Assembly (NCBI GenBank): GCA_034926635.1 | Contig: JAYFQX010000001.1 | Coordinates: forward strand, 124,001 to 188,000 | DNA length: 64,000 nucleotides | Direction of reading: 5' to 3' | Origin: Christensenella sp034926635 | Lineage (GTDB): Bacteria > Bacillota > Clostridia > Christensenellales > Christensenellaceae | Shown here: positions 34,526 through 43,716 of the stretch, one piece after another | Numbering within the stretch: position 1 is the stretch's first letter | Layout: each line of letters starts with the position of its first letter | The notes under the pieces: model-generated | Told to the model about the DNA's origin: nothing | The model's database searches: none | What the model saw: the letters and a program-made list of their open reading frames with translations, nothing else | Position numbers and translations under genes: made by a program

Positions 34526-35820
34526 ACACGTTCCATCCCAGCAATAAAAAAGCCATCGATTCCATCACGGAACGGAAACAACTGTATTTTTTCCCCCTCC
34601 GCATACAGTCGCAACTTCTCCGGCAATCTTTCCGAAAGGTCGATCCCGCGAAAGTCTGGATTGTTTTGCAAAAACCAAGAGACATTTTCTTCATTTTCCG
34701 CCTTATCGATCGTACATGTGGAATATAATAATGTCCCACCCTTTTTCACATAACGCGCGCAAGTCGAAAGAATCCCGCGTTGTATTTTGACAAGCGAGGG
34801 AATGTCTTCCTTTTCCTTGAATACTTTGATATCCGGTTTACGGTACAAAAGCCCCAGTGCAGAGCATGGCACGTCTGCTAAAACAACATCAAAAGCGTTT
34901 TCCCAATTTTCTTGGAATTCCGATGCGTCTGCCACCACTATTTCCGCATTTTCTACATGAAGCCGTGCAAAGGTATTTTCAATGAGCGTTGCCCTATGCG
35001 GATGAAGTTCCATGGAAACCACACGTCCATCTTTCGCAAACTGCGACGCATATGCGCTTTTTCCTCCGGGCGCAGCGCACGCATCGAGTACCTTATCCCC
35101 GTGACGAATCCCCGCGGTACGTACGCACAACATAGAAGCTTCGCCTTGCACGGTAAACATCCCGTCTTGAAATCCGGGCATTTTGTCTATCGCCGAGACA
35201 TGTCGCAAATAAGCTGCGTCCGGCAGATATTTTCCGGGTAACGCTCCTTCCGGCAATATAAAATTATCTTCCTCACAAACCCGAACACAGGTAAGCGCAT
35301 TATCGCCATGGTAAGCAAGCATCTGCTCTGCCTGCTCCGCACCATAATCCTTTAAATACTGCTCGCACAACCACTTCGGATAGCTGTAAAAAACATGTAA
35401 AAATTCCGCCGGATCTTTTTTTTTGTCAGGATAGTCGATCTTCCCCAGAGTTTTTGATACATTACGCAGTACAGCATTTACGAATCCCTTGAGCTGCGGC
35501 TTTCCAGCATCCTGCACCAGCTTCACGCTTTCGTTTACCGCAGCCGATACCGGTACAGATTCAAAAAACATCAGCTGACACGCGCCCAGCCGTAATATAT
35601 TTCGGATCACCGTATGCACGCGCTTTCCGCCGATAAATCTCTCCAATACATAATCAATCCGACAAAGGTTTTCTATCGTCGTACTTGCAAGCGCAGTAAT
35701 AAAGCGCTTATCCTCAATGGTCCAGTTTTGCATAAGCGCTTTTTTCAATTCCAGATTTAAATAGGTTCCGTCTTTCAGTACATGTGTTATGGCGTTCAGC
35801 GCCGCTTGCCTTGCTTTCAA
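34522..35820 (-). CDS. rsmB: 16S rRNA m5C967 methyltransferase
   Basis: 432 residues: an N-terminal NusB-like RNA-binding domain (about 1-140) and a SAM-dependent methyltransferase domain with DACAAPGGKSAYASQF, VVLADVPCSALG (nearby catalytic Cys) and LLYSTCTIDKAENE (second conserved Cys). Three bases after fmt, the common fmt-rsmB-rlmN order. Confidence 0.95.
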   Translation of the reverse strand: MKARQAALNAITHVLKDGTYLNLELKKALMQNWTIEDKRFITALASTTIENLCRIDYVLERFIGGKRVHTVIRNILRLGACQLMFFESVPVSAAVNESVKLVQDAGKPQLKGFVNAVLRNVSKTLGKIDYPDKKKDPAEFLHVFYSYPKWLCEQYLKDYGAEQAEQMLAYHGDNALTCVRVCEEDNFILPEGALPGKYLPDAAYLRHVSAIDKMPGFQDGMFTVQGEASMLCVRTAGIRHGDKVLDACAAPGGKSAYASQFAKDGRVVSMELHPHRATLIENTFARLHVENAEIVVADASEFQENWENAFDVVLADVPCSALGLLYRKPDIKVFKEKEDIPSLVKIQRGILSTCARYVKKGGTLLYSTCTIDKAENEENVSWFLQNNPDFRGIDLSERLPEKLRLYAEGEKIQLFPFRDGIDGFFIAGMERV

Positions 35821-35823
35821 GTT

Positions 35824-36786
35824 TTATTGCCCCGCTTCCGTTTTTTTAAATAGATAACCGGATTCCATTTTCTTTCCTCGCAGGCTCTCCCTCGATGGCA
35901 TACGTCTCGCGCCTTGCCGCTGTATCTCTTCTACCAACACCATTCCGTCCTTTGTTTTGATCCCCAGACCTTCTTTTTCATTAGCAAATAAAATCGTGCC
36001 GCATTTTTCCGCGCCTGCATAATCGGCCGCCATAGCGCGGAAGACCTTTATCTTTTCTTCTCTATACATCATATATGAACCGGGTACAGGATTCGTACCC
36101 CTGATAAAGTCCACGATCTCTTTGCTCTCGTGGCAAAAATCAATTTCTCCAAAACCCTTTTGAAACATTGGAAAATAAGTTGCTTCAGCCTCATTTTGCG
36201 GCGTACGTACAAGGGTTCCATTCTCTAATCTTTTCAGCGTATCTAAAAGAACGTCGGCGCCAAGGACACGCAACGCGTCGTATAGTTCACCCGCCGTCAT
36301 TTCAGGCGGAATATCCATCTTTTTTTGTACTAAAACATCGCCGGCATCCAGCGCACGCACCGTATACATCGTGGTCACCCCCGATTCTGTATCGCCATTG
36401 ATGATAGACCATTGGATCGGCGCCGCGCCACGCAATTTGGGCAGCAAAGAAGCATGCACATTTATACAGCCAAGGGGAGGAATATCGAGTATCTCTTGTG
36501 TCAGGATATGCCCGTACGCAGCTGTCACCATAAGATCGGGTGCAACCTCGCGAATTGCGGCAACGCCTTCCGGAGCGCTAACTTTTTCAAACTGGTAAAC
36601 GGGAATACCATAGGCAAGAGCAGCTTCTTTCACCGGAGGCGGAAGTATTTTATGACCTCTTCCCGCTTTTCTGTCCGGCTGTGTAAAAACGGCAGCAACA
36701 TGATATCCGTTTTCGTGCAGCATTTGAAGCGACGGAACAGCGAATTCCGGTGTCCCCATAAAAAGTATTTTAAAGTTCTTCTTCAT
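35824..36786 (-). CDS. fmt: Methionyl-tRNA formyltransferase
   Basis: 320 residues from the ATG at 36784-36786 (frame open 11 codons further up inside def). FKILFMGTPEFAVPSL is the usual start; NVHASLLPKLRGAAPIQW carries the formyl-tetrahydrofolate site; the C-terminal OB domain binds tRNA. It formylates initiator Met-tRNA. The first codons overlap the end of def by 17 bases, coupling formylation with deformylation. Confidence 0.95.
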   Translation of the reverse strand: MKKNFKILFMGTPEFAVPSLQMLHENGYHVAAVFTQPDRKAGRGHKILPPPVKEAALAYGIPVYQFEKVSAPEGVAAIREVAPDLMVTAAYGHILTQEILDIPPLGCINVHASLLPKLRGAAPIQWSIINGDTESGVTTMYTVRALDAGDVLVQKKMDIPPEMTAGELYDALRVLGADVLLDTLKRLENGTLVRTPQNEAEATYFPMFQKGFGEIDFCHESKEIVDFIRGTNPVPGSYMMYREEKIKVFRAMAADYAGAEKCGTILFANEKEGLGIKTKDGMVLVEEIQRQGARRMPSRESLRGKKMESGYLFKKTEAGQ

Positions 36787-37258
36787 GTTCCTCGTCTTTC
36801 CGCTCGTCTTTTTCCACACGTTCTACCATCTTATCTACGAACAAAATGCCGTCCAAGTGATCTATTTCATGCGCAAACGCACGCGCAAGCAGACCTTCTC
36901 CCGTATATTCTACGGTTTCCCCTTCGCGGTTTTGTGCGCGCACCGTTACTTTTTCCGGGCGAATGACATACCCGTTGTCGTCCGGAAGGGAAAGGCAGCC
37001 TTCTTCTTCCCGCTGTGAGCCTTCCGTATGAATAATTTCAGGATTAATCAATTCTATGAGTCCATCTCCTACGTCAATTACCACAGCGCGACGAAGCGCC
37101 CCAACCTGTGGTGCGGCAAGCCCCACACCCCGCGCTTCATACATCGTCTGCGCCATATCATCGAGCAAATCTAAAATCCTTTTGTTAATATTGGTAATAG
37201 GACGGGATATCTTCCGCAGCCTCGGGTTATCCCCTTCCAAAATTGTTCTTGTAGCCAT
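36770..37258 (-). CDS. def: Peptide deformylase
   Basis: 162 residues with the three motifs GVGLAAPQVG (45-54), EEGCLSLP (metal ligand Cys88) and HEIDH (His130, Glu131, His134). Removes the formyl group from new proteins. The last residues are an acidic EEHEEEL tail. Eleven bases after priA. Confidence 0.97.
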   Translation of the reverse strand: MATRTILEGDNPRLRKISRPITNINKRILDLLDDMAQTMYEARGVGLAAPQVGALRRAVVIDVGDGLIELINPEIIHTEGSQREEEGCLSLPDDNGYVIRPEKVTVRAQNREGETVEYTGEGLLARAFAHEIDHLDGILFVDKMVERVEKDERKDEEHEEEL

Positions 37259-37269
37259 TTTTCCCTCCG

Positions 37270-39477
37270 TTATGCCATGTTTACCGGGTTCATATCAATT
37301 CCAGTAAGCACGTTGTTATCATGAAAATCGTGAAACACCTGATAAATTTTTCCGACGAGGTCGTCATCACTGTTTTTTAAATGAATTAAAATTTGATAAC
37401 GTTCTTTATTATTAATCCGTTTAATCATAGATTCCGACGCCTTGATACTTATTATACCATTTTTATAAGGCAATAGCACATCTTTTAAGCGTACGATAAA
37501 CGCTTTCACAGCTGCAATCACTTCTTTTTCGCGTTCTCCGGAAAACTGTATTTGCACATAGGAAGAAAACGGCGGCAGACTAAGCGCTTTTCTGTATTCG
37601 ATTTCTTCCGCATAAAACCCTTTATAATCATGGCTCTTTGCATGCAGGATTGCATAATGCCGCGGATTATAGGTTTGCAGGATTACTTTCCCGGGTTGTT
37701 TGCGACCTGCTCTGCCCGCAATTTGTGTAATATGGCTGAAGGTACGTTCCGCGCTGCGATAATCAGGGATATTCAGCATCGTATCGGCAGCCAGCACTGC
37801 CGAAAGTGTTACATCCTTGAAGTCAAACCCTTTTGTAATCATCTGCGTACCAATCAAAATATCTGCCTTATGCGCCGCAAAATCTTCAAACATCCGCATA
37901 TGCGCATCTTTGGTTCCCATTGTATCGAGATCCATACGCATAACCCGCGCTTGTGGAAAAAGCTTCTTTACCTGCTCCTCAATTTGCTGTGTTCCTATTC
38001 CAAAATATTTTAAATGCGGTTTCCCGCAAGAAGGGCAAACAGAGCGCGGCGTTTTTGTGCGTCCGCAATAGTGGCATTTTAAAATATCCTGTGATTTATG
38101 GTAGGTCATTGTAACGTCACACGTATCGCATTTTTCTACATACCCGCAGGAACGGCACATCACAAAAGTGGAATATCCCCTGCGGTTCAAAAACAACATA
38201 GCTTGTTGATGCTTCTCCAACGTTTCCGCCAGTGCGTCATATAATCTTCCACTGATGGCGCTGCGATTTCCATCCTTCAGCTCAAGGCACATATCCACGA
38301 CTTCTACGCTAGGCAATTGCATGCCAAAAAGCCGCTTAGGAAGATCCAATAGCCTCAGTTTCCCCTGTAGCGCCCGATAATAAGTATCGATTTGCGGTGT
38401 CGCACTTCCCAAAATGAAGTCCGCCCCTTCCAGCTCACATCTTTTTTCCGCAATTTCCTGCGCGGTATATCGTGGATAATGATCTGACTTATAACTTGTT
38501 TCATGCTCTTCGTCAATAATGATAGCGCCGATATTTTCAAGCGGCGCAAAAACAGCGCTGCGGGCACCCAGAACGATCTTTGCTTCACCGCGCTTTACCT
38601 TTAGCCATTCATCATAGCGTTCTCCTGCCGATAATCCCGAATGGAATACGGCGATTTCTTCATGAAACCTTTGCTTTAAAAATCGGTAAGTCTGTGCTGT
38701 CAAAGATATTTCCGGTACCAAGAGCATCGCAGTCCTGCCCTTTTTCAGGCATTCGCGGATCACCCGGATATAGATCTCCGTTTTTCCGCTTCCCGTTACG
38801 CCATGCAGCAAAAACTTGTGTTCTCCGGAATGCAGGATGTCATCCAACGCTCTTTTCTGAAAACCTGTAAGCTCATAATCTTCAATTCTTTTCACTTTAG
38901 ACGCAAATGGTTTTCTTTTAACTTCCTGTTCCTCGATTATGATAACACCTTTTTTTTCCAGCGTCTTCAATGCGGAAGAATTAAGCCTTGCCGCGGGTAC
39001 TGAACCCTGTGCTTTCAAGGCATCCAATACTTCTATTTGTCGGGGATAACGCGGCGTACCGTCTTTTTGATACAACGTCTTCTCTGCTGCCAACAGTTCG
39101 TTCCCCTGCAAAACAAGGCGTGCAAAACGCTGCTTTTTCAGCGCCACCCTGCCACCGCGAAGCTGCGCAGGAACCATAAACCGCAGAGCCGCTGCCAGTG
39201 TCGTATGATATTTTTCCCGGATAAACCGCGCAAGCGCAATTTGTTTAGCAGTTAACGCACAAAAATCCTCCAACGGCGAGATGACGTCTTTGATCTTGCC
39301 CGCATCAAACTCGGTTGTTTGACAAATGTCAATTACCAGACCTTCAACTTGCTTCATGCCGCCAAAAGGGACGCTGACACGCATACCCTCGCGCAGCTCC
39401 ATCCCTTCCGGGATCCGGTACTCAAACACCTTATCCACTTGCGTATGGGAAATATCCACAATTACCTTCGCGTACAA
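37270..39477 (-). CDS. priA: Primosomal replication restart helicase PriA
   Basis: 735 residues. N-terminal DNA-binding domain, helicase core with LHGVTGSGKTEIYIR (Walker A) and DEEH (motif II), then a zinc region with eight cysteines in four CxxC pairs (CRSC, CDTC, CHYC, CPSC), and QIAGRAGRK. Reloads the replisome at stalled forks. The start is taken as TTG 39475-39477, six bases from GGAGG; a TTG two codons earlier would directly touch the ribosome site. First gene of a long operon, right after the coaBC terminator hairpin. Confidence 0.95.
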   Translation of the reverse strand: MYAKVIVDISHTQVDKVFEYRIPEGMELREGMRVSVPFGGMKQVEGLVIDICQTTEFDAGKIKDVISPLEDFCALTAKQIALARFIREKYHTTLAAALRFMVPAQLRGGRVALKKQRFARLVLQGNELLAAEKTLYQKDGTPRYPRQIEVLDALKAQGSVPAARLNSSALKTLEKKGVIIIEEQEVKRKPFASKVKRIEDYELTGFQKRALDDILHSGEHKFLLHGVTGSGKTEIYIRVIRECLKKGRTAMLLVPEISLTAQTYRFLKQRFHEEIAVFHSGLSAGERYDEWLKVKRGEAKIVLGARSAVFAPLENIGAIIIDEEHETSYKSDHYPRYTAQEIAEKRCELEGADFILGSATPQIDTYYRALQGKLRLLDLPKRLFGMQLPSVEVVDMCLELKDGNRSAISGRLYDALAETLEKHQQAMLFLNRRGYSTFVMCRSCGYVEKCDTCDVTMTYHKSQDILKCHYCGRTKTPRSVCPSCGKPHLKYFGIGTQQIEEQVKKLFPQARVMRMDLDTMGTKDAHMRMFEDFAAHKADILIGTQMITKGFDFKDVTLSAVLAADTMLNIPDYRSAERTFSHITQIAGRAGRKQPGKVILQTYNPRHYAILHAKSHDYKGFYAEEIEYRKALSLPPFSSYVQIQFSGEREKEVIAAVKAFIVRLKDVLLPYKNGIISIKASESMIKRINNKERYQILIHLKNSDDDLVGKIYQVFHDFHDNNVLTGIDMNPVNMA

Positions 39478-39494
39478 AAACAACCTCCGCGTTC

Positions 39495-39520
39495 AAAAAA
39501 AGCGTACCGGGTACGCTTTA
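39495..39520 (-). terminator. Terminator hairpin overlapping the coaBC stop
   Basis: A 9-bp stem (AAAGCGTAC with GTACGCTTT, three-base loop) followed on the minus strand by seven T. The TAA stop of coaBC (39518-39520) is part of the stem. The priA ribosome site lies only six bases beyond the T-run. Confidence 0.85.
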
Positions 39521-40705
39521 TTGAATGTCTTTTATGATCTCTGTCCAGATCGCGTCCGCAATCCTCAATTTCGTATCCTTTGGCAAGAAAACCGCGCTTC
39601 CGTCTCTTCGAAAAATCGAAACTGCGTTATATTCACTGTCAAATCCTGTTTCGTTTCCGGAAACATCGTTCGCTATAATCATATCGAGATTTTTCTTTTC
39701 CAGCTTTTTTCTGGCATAAAGCTCTAAATCCCTTGTTTCTGCAGCAAATCCTGCTAAAAAACAACTTTTCTCTTTCCCGACATCCGCGAGAATATCCTTT
39801 GTCTTTTTCAGCGCCAGCGTAAGATCTTCCTGCTTCTTCATTTTATGCTCCGCGCATTGCTCCGGTGCATAATCGGCAACTGCTGCAGACATGATAATCA
39901 CATCTGCCTGCTCTTTCAGTTCCATGACCCGCTCGTGCATTTGCCCTGCATTTTCTACGCCGTAAATTTCTACGCCATCAGGCGGTGCAATCGCCACAGG
40001 ACCACTTACCAGCAAAACCCTGGCTCCACGTTTCACAGCGCTTTGCGCAAGTGCATAACCCATTTTCCCGGAAGACCGGTTCGTCAGATAGCGCACCGGA
40101 TCAAGCGCTTCGCGCGTCGGTCCTGCCGTGATCAAAACTGTTTTGCCTGCCAAATCATGGTTTTCGCGCCAAGCCGACTCCAAAAAGCTCAGGATGTCCT
40201 CCGGCTCCGGCATTCTTCCTTTGCCTGACTGCCCACATGCCAATTGTCCTTCTGCCGGAGGCATTACCAAAAAACCGCGATCTGTCAAAATTTGAAGGTT
40301 AACACGAGTCGCAATATTATCATACATGCCCGTATTCATCGCCGGAACAACAGCAACCGGACAACTGCAAGCAAGTAATGTTGTCGTAAGCATGTTATCT
40401 GCAATCCCGCATGCTATTTTTGCCACTGTATTCGCAGTTGCCGGAGCAATGATTGCATAATCAGCTTTTTGTGCAAGCGCAATATGCTCTACTTCCCAAG
40501 GCTTTTCGCGGGAAAACAAATCTATCGCGACCGCATTGCCGCTAAGTGTCTCAAAAGTAAGCGGCGTAATAAACTTTGTCGCCGCCTCCGTCATCACTAC
40601 GTCAACATTTGCACCTGCCTTTTTCAGCAGACTTAAAAGATATGCGCTTTTATAAGCCGCAATACCGCCGGTTACCCCGAGCAGTATATTCTTTCCATTA
40701 AACAT
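39518..40705 (-). CDS. coaBC: CoaBC: PPC synthetase / PPC decarboxylase
   Basis: 395-residue fusion for two coenzyme A steps. The N-terminal flavoprotein decarboxylase half has GVTGGIAAYKSAYLL, the active-site PAMNTGMYDN and a substrate-clamp Cys in GQLACGQSGKGRM; the C-terminal synthetase half (from about 185) has TAGPTREALDPVRYLTN and the GKMGYALAQ nucleotide loop. Overlaps rpoZ by one base. Confidence 0.96.
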   Translation of the reverse strand: MFNGKNILLGVTGGIAAYKSAYLLSLLKKAGANVDVVMTEAATKFITPLTFETLSGNAVAIDLFSREKPWEVEHIALAQKADYAIIAPATANTVAKIACGIADNMLTTTLLACSCPVAVVPAMNTGMYDNIATRVNLQILTDRGFLVMPPAEGQLACGQSGKGRMPEPEDILSFLESAWRENHDLAGKTVLITAGPTREALDPVRYLTNRSSGKMGYALAQSAVKRGARVLLVSGPVAIAPPDGVEIYGVENAGQMHERVMELKEQADVIIMSAAVADYAPEQCAEHKMKKQEDLTLALKKTKDILADVGKEKSCFLAGFAAETRDLELYARKKLEKKNLDMIIANDVSGNETGFDSEYNAVSIFRRDGSAVFLPKDTKLRIADAIWTEIIKDIQ

Positions 40706-40926
40706 TATTTGATCCCGTCATTTACCCGGATATATGTTACTTTGTCATCCAAGACTTCATTCACAGCCTGAGAAACCGGATTCGGATCTACGCTTTCCGT
40801 TAAGGGCTGTGCACCGTCTATCAATTGACGCGCGCGCTTCGCTGTTTCTACAATCAACGTATATCTGCAATCAACTTTTGACAGCAGATCATTTAACTCC
40901 AAATGTATCATAACTTTTTCCTCCAA
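40705..40926 (-). CDS. rpoZ: RNA polymerase omega subunit
   Basis: 73 residues. The N-terminal LNDLLSKVDCRYTLIVETAKRARQL in two halves corresponds to the conserved omega region that clamps the beta-prime C-terminus. Position between gmk and coaBC is the standard order. Short C-terminal part is usual for Clostridia. Confidence 0.93.
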   Translation of the reverse strand: MEEKVMIHLELNDLLSKVDCRYTLIVETAKRARQLIDGAQPLTESVDPNPVSQAVNEVLDDKVTYIRVNDGIK

Positions 40927-40930
40927 ATAC

Positions 40931-41497
40931 TCAAATCGTTTTATGAATCAATTTTTTTACTTCGCATACCGCCGTGTCAAGGTCATCGTTTACAACCTTG
41001 TAATCATACCGGTCTGCAAAGGACATTTCTTTTCTTGCTTCTCCGAATCTTTTTTGTACCTGCTCTTCTGTTTCCGTGCCGCGTCCGCGCAAGCGTGCCA
41101 GCAAAATCTCTTCCGACGGTGGCAGAATAAAAATCATACGTGCCTTGGGATAATTCTTTTTGACCTGCAATGCACCCTGCACATCGATCTCAAGTAAAAC
41201 ATTACGTCCCTTTTTCAGTTTATCCAGCACATATTGCTTAGGCGTTCCGTAATATTTTCCAAACACATCTGCATGTTCCAAAAACGCATCCTCGGCAATC
41301 ATTTTTTCAAATTCTTCCTGCGTCTTAAAAAAATAATTGACCCCGTCTTGCTCAGTTCCACGCGGCAGCCGTGTCGTACAAGAAATCGACAACTCCACGG
41401 AATCGTCCGTCTCCAACAATTTGCCAATGATGGTTCCTTTTCCGCATCCGGATGGTCCGGAAATCACAATTAATTCCCCAGTTTTTGTATTCTCCAT
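40931..41497 (-). CDS. gmk: Guanylate kinase
   Basis: 188 residues from the ATG at 41495-41497, just after the remA stop, with AGGA upstream; an ATG eight codons earlier would lie inside remA. P-loop ISGPSGCGKGTI, GMP-binding SCTTRLPRGTEQDGVNY and the LLEIDVQGALQVKK region are clear. Makes GDP from GMP. Four bases before rpoZ. Confidence 0.96.
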   Translation of the reverse strand: MENTKTGELIVISGPSGCGKGTIIGKLLETDDSVELSISCTTRLPRGTEQDGVNYFFKTQEEFEKMIAEDAFLEHADVFGKYYGTPKQYVLDKLKKGRNVLLEIDVQGALQVKKNYPKARMIFILPPSEEILLARLRGRGTETEEQVQKRFGEARKEMSFADRYDYKVVNDDLDTAVCEVKKLIHKTI

Positions 41498-41501
41498 ATC
41501 G

Positions 41502-41765
41502 TCAGTCGTCCTGTTCATCACTGTCTTTTGTTACAATTCTATGCGCAACCGTTTCCGGTTGTACTGCTGATAAAATCACATGGTCACTATCCATAATCGC
41601 TACGGCGCGGGTACGCCTGCCGTAAGTTGCATCGATCAGCATTCCCTTTGCACGCGCTTCGGAAATAATGCGCTTGATAGGCGCTGATTCCGGGCTTACA
41701 ATTGCAATCAAGCGATTCGCCGAAACAATATTGCCAAATCCGATATTGATCAATTTGATTGCCAT
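41502..41765 (-). CDS. remA: RemA/DUF370 DNA-binding regulator
   Basis: 87 residues. IKLINIGFGNIV, the Pro-Ile-Lys-Arg-Ile segment and DATYGRRTRAVAIMDSDHVILS are highly conserved in RemA, which in Bacillus activates matrix and osmoprotection genes. Its place between yicC and gmk is the usual Firmicutes order. Targets in this organism cannot be told from the sequence. Confidence 0.95.
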   Translation of the reverse strand: MAIKLINIGFGNIVSANRLIAIVSPESAPIKRIISEARAKGMLIDATYGRRTRAVAIMDSDHVILSAVQPETVAHRIVTKDSDEQDD

Positions 41766-41774
41766 AATGGCCTC

Positions 41775-42653
41775 CTATTCAATATTCTGTATCTGTTCCC
41801 TAATTTTTTCTACTTCGCCTTTTCCCGCGATCACCAGTTTCAAAATCTCGTTATCCTGCGTTTTAGAACCGATCGTGTTAAACTCACGGTTCAATTCTTG
41901 TACGATAAAGTCCATATTTCTGCCCTGCGGCGCACTATCATCTTCCCCGCTTGCTTTCATCTGCTTAACATGACTTTTGATGCGTACAATCTCCTCGGTA
42001 ATATTGCAGCGATCTGCATAAAACGCTACCTCTTGCGCCAGCCTTTGCTGGTCGATCTCAGTGCCGCCCAAAATTTCTTCGATGCGTTCCTGCAATTTAT
42101 TTTTATATTCTTCCACAACCACATTTTCTTTTCCTTCTATCACTTGCACAAAAGAAAGGATTTGGTCGAGTCTTTCATAAATATCGTGTTTTAATTGGCT
42201 TCCTTCTTTGCTGCGCGCAGCAGTTAGTTCAAAAACGGCAGCCTCAAGGTTCACCATCAAAAGATTCCGCAAAGCTTCTTCATCGGAATTTTCATCCTCA
42301 TAAGTAACTGCATCCGGAAGCCGTATCAATTGTGAAACAGTCAAGTCGTTTTCAACCGTCGTCTGCGAGCAAATACTGTCTGCTGCTTCAAGATATGCCT
42401 GTATTAGGGGCATATCTAAAACGACTTTTTTTGCATCCATACGTTCCGAGGAATAATTAATAAACACCTCTACACGTCCGCGATTTAAATGCTGCTTTAA
42501 AAATTTACGGATGTCATCTTCCAAAAACATCATAAATCGCGGCTGCCGAATGCTGATATCCAAAAAGCGGTGGTTAACCGTTTTCATTTCTATCCTCAAT
42601 TTCCGTCCGTCAATGGCAATTTCGCTTTTGCCAAAGCCTGTCATGCTTTTCAA
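41775..42653 (-). CDS. yicC: YicC/YloC-family endoribonuclease
   Basis: 292 residues. KSMTGFGKSEI at the start, VNHRFLDISIRQPRF, and the C-terminal EITEEIVRIKSHV-type and GRNMDFIVQELNREFNTIGSK segments are the family pattern. YicC proteins cut RNA at specific sites in several bacteria. First gene of the yicC-remA-gmk-rpoZ-coaBC operon, with its own extended -10 promoter. Confidence 0.93.
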   Translation of the reverse strand: MKSMTGFGKSEIAIDGRKLRIEMKTVNHRFLDISIRQPRFMMFLEDDIRKFLKQHLNRGRVEVFINYSSERMDAKKVVLDMPLIQAYLEAADSICSQTTVENDLTVSQLIRLPDAVTYEDENSDEEALRNLLMVNLEAAVFELTAARSKEGSQLKHDIYERLDQILSFVQVIEGKENVVVEEYKNKLQERIEEILGGTEIDQQRLAQEVAFYADRCNITEEIVRIKSHVKQMKASGEDDSAPQGRNMDFIVQELNREFNTIGSKTQDNEILKLVIAGKGEVEKIREQIQNIE

Positions 42654-42692
42654 TCTTTTTACTTATCCTTCCCCACAAAATCGTTGCGTAAT

Positions 42693-42701
42693 ATTATACC
42701 A
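42693..42701 (-). promoter_or_regulatory. Extended -10 promoter for the yicC operon
   Basis: TGG followed by a perfect TATAAT on the minus strand, 40 bases before the yicC start. No good -35 box. Confidence 0.65.
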
Positions 42702-42723
42702 TATCTATGCGCAATAAAAAAGC

Positions 42724-43716
42724 TTACCTTTCCAACGCTTTAAAAATCTGATCCGCCTGATACGGCACAAGTTTCCTTTTTTCGCCGCCGGTCACATCAT
42801 AAACATTACGTTGTTTTGTCGCTTTTCCGATCACTGTAGTAAAAATACCCTTTTGTGCCAATTTTTGTGCTACACGTTCCCCGTTTTGCGCAGCAATCAG
42901 CATACTTCCGCTGGAAAGAAGTCCGTATACGTCCAGCCCATACCGTTTACAAACCTTGGAAGTCGCCGATAAAATCGGTACCTTGGAGAGATCTACCTCT
43001 GCGCCTACACCCGATGCTGTACACATCTCGCAGACTGCGCCGATCACACCGCCTTCCGTAATATCATGCATGGCGGATACTCCCGGGATCTGCGCCGCAA
43101 CCAGGCCGTCCGGCACAACCGAAAACATGGACTTAATCTTTTCCACCTGCAGTACATCATCATAGAAAAAATCTTCTTTGAGCTCGCTAGCAAATTCGCT
43201 TGCCAAAATGGAAGTCCCTTCCAATCCCGCAAATTTCGTCATTAAAATATCGTCACCCACCTGCATATCAGCGGTTTTGAATACTTTACCCGGGATCACG
43301 GGAATACCGATCATCGTCACAGAAACCACCATCCGGTTGACCGCTTCCGTAACCTCTGTATGCCCGCCGATAATATCAATCCCCAGACTTCGTGCTGTAG
43401 TGGAAAGCTGATCCATAATCGCCGCAATATCTTCTTTGGTATCTGTCGGCGGAACTAACAGCGTAACCAGCGCTGACATCGGGCGTGCTCCTGCCGACGC
43501 GACATCGTTTGCATTGATATGGATTGCCAGTGTCCCTGTTTGCGCGCCGCCTGCCGTAATCGGGTCTGTTGAAACGACACATAAACCATCTTCTATTTTA
43601 ATCGCGCAGCAATCTTCGCCCACACCCGCTCCCAGCACTGTCTCTGCATTCTGCGGTACAATCTGGTCGATCACAAGTCTTTTTAACTGCGCATTTGTCA
43701 ATTTTCCCTGCTTCAT
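42724..43716 (-). CDS. AIR-synthase-family protein (HypE/ThiL-like)
   Basis: 330 residues with the PurM/HypE/SelD ATP-binding fold: GVGEDCCAI, STDPITAG, NANDVASAGARP and GGHTEV contain the metal- and phosphate-binding residues, and HDITEGGVIGAVCEM starts the second domain. The C-terminal PKVC carbamoyl-acceptor motif of true HypE is missing, so it is not hydrogenase maturation HypE. Function unknown. It overlaps the gatB stop by four bases, so it is translationally coupled to the amidotransferase operon. Confidence 0.8.
   Translation of the reverse strand: MKQGKLTNAQLKRLVIDQIVPQNAETVLGAGVGEDCCAIKIEDGLCVVSTDPITAGGAQTGTLAIHINANDVASAGARPMSALVTLLVPPTDTKEDIAAIMDQLSTTARSLGIDIIGGHTEVTEAVNRMVVSVTMIGIPVIPGKVFKTADMQVGDDILMTKFAGLEGTSILASEFASELKEDFFYDDVLQVEKIKSMFSVVPDGLVAAQIPGVSAMHDITEGGVIGAVCEMCTASGVGAEVDLSKVPILSATSKVCKRYGLDVYGLLSSGSMLIAAQNGERVAQKLAQKGIFTTVIGKATKQRNVYDVTGGEKRKLVPYQADQIFKALER

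Noticed and set aside
42724..43716. Call as HypE hydrogenase maturation factor
   Set aside because: The C-terminal PKVC-type motif and any hyp neighbour are missing.
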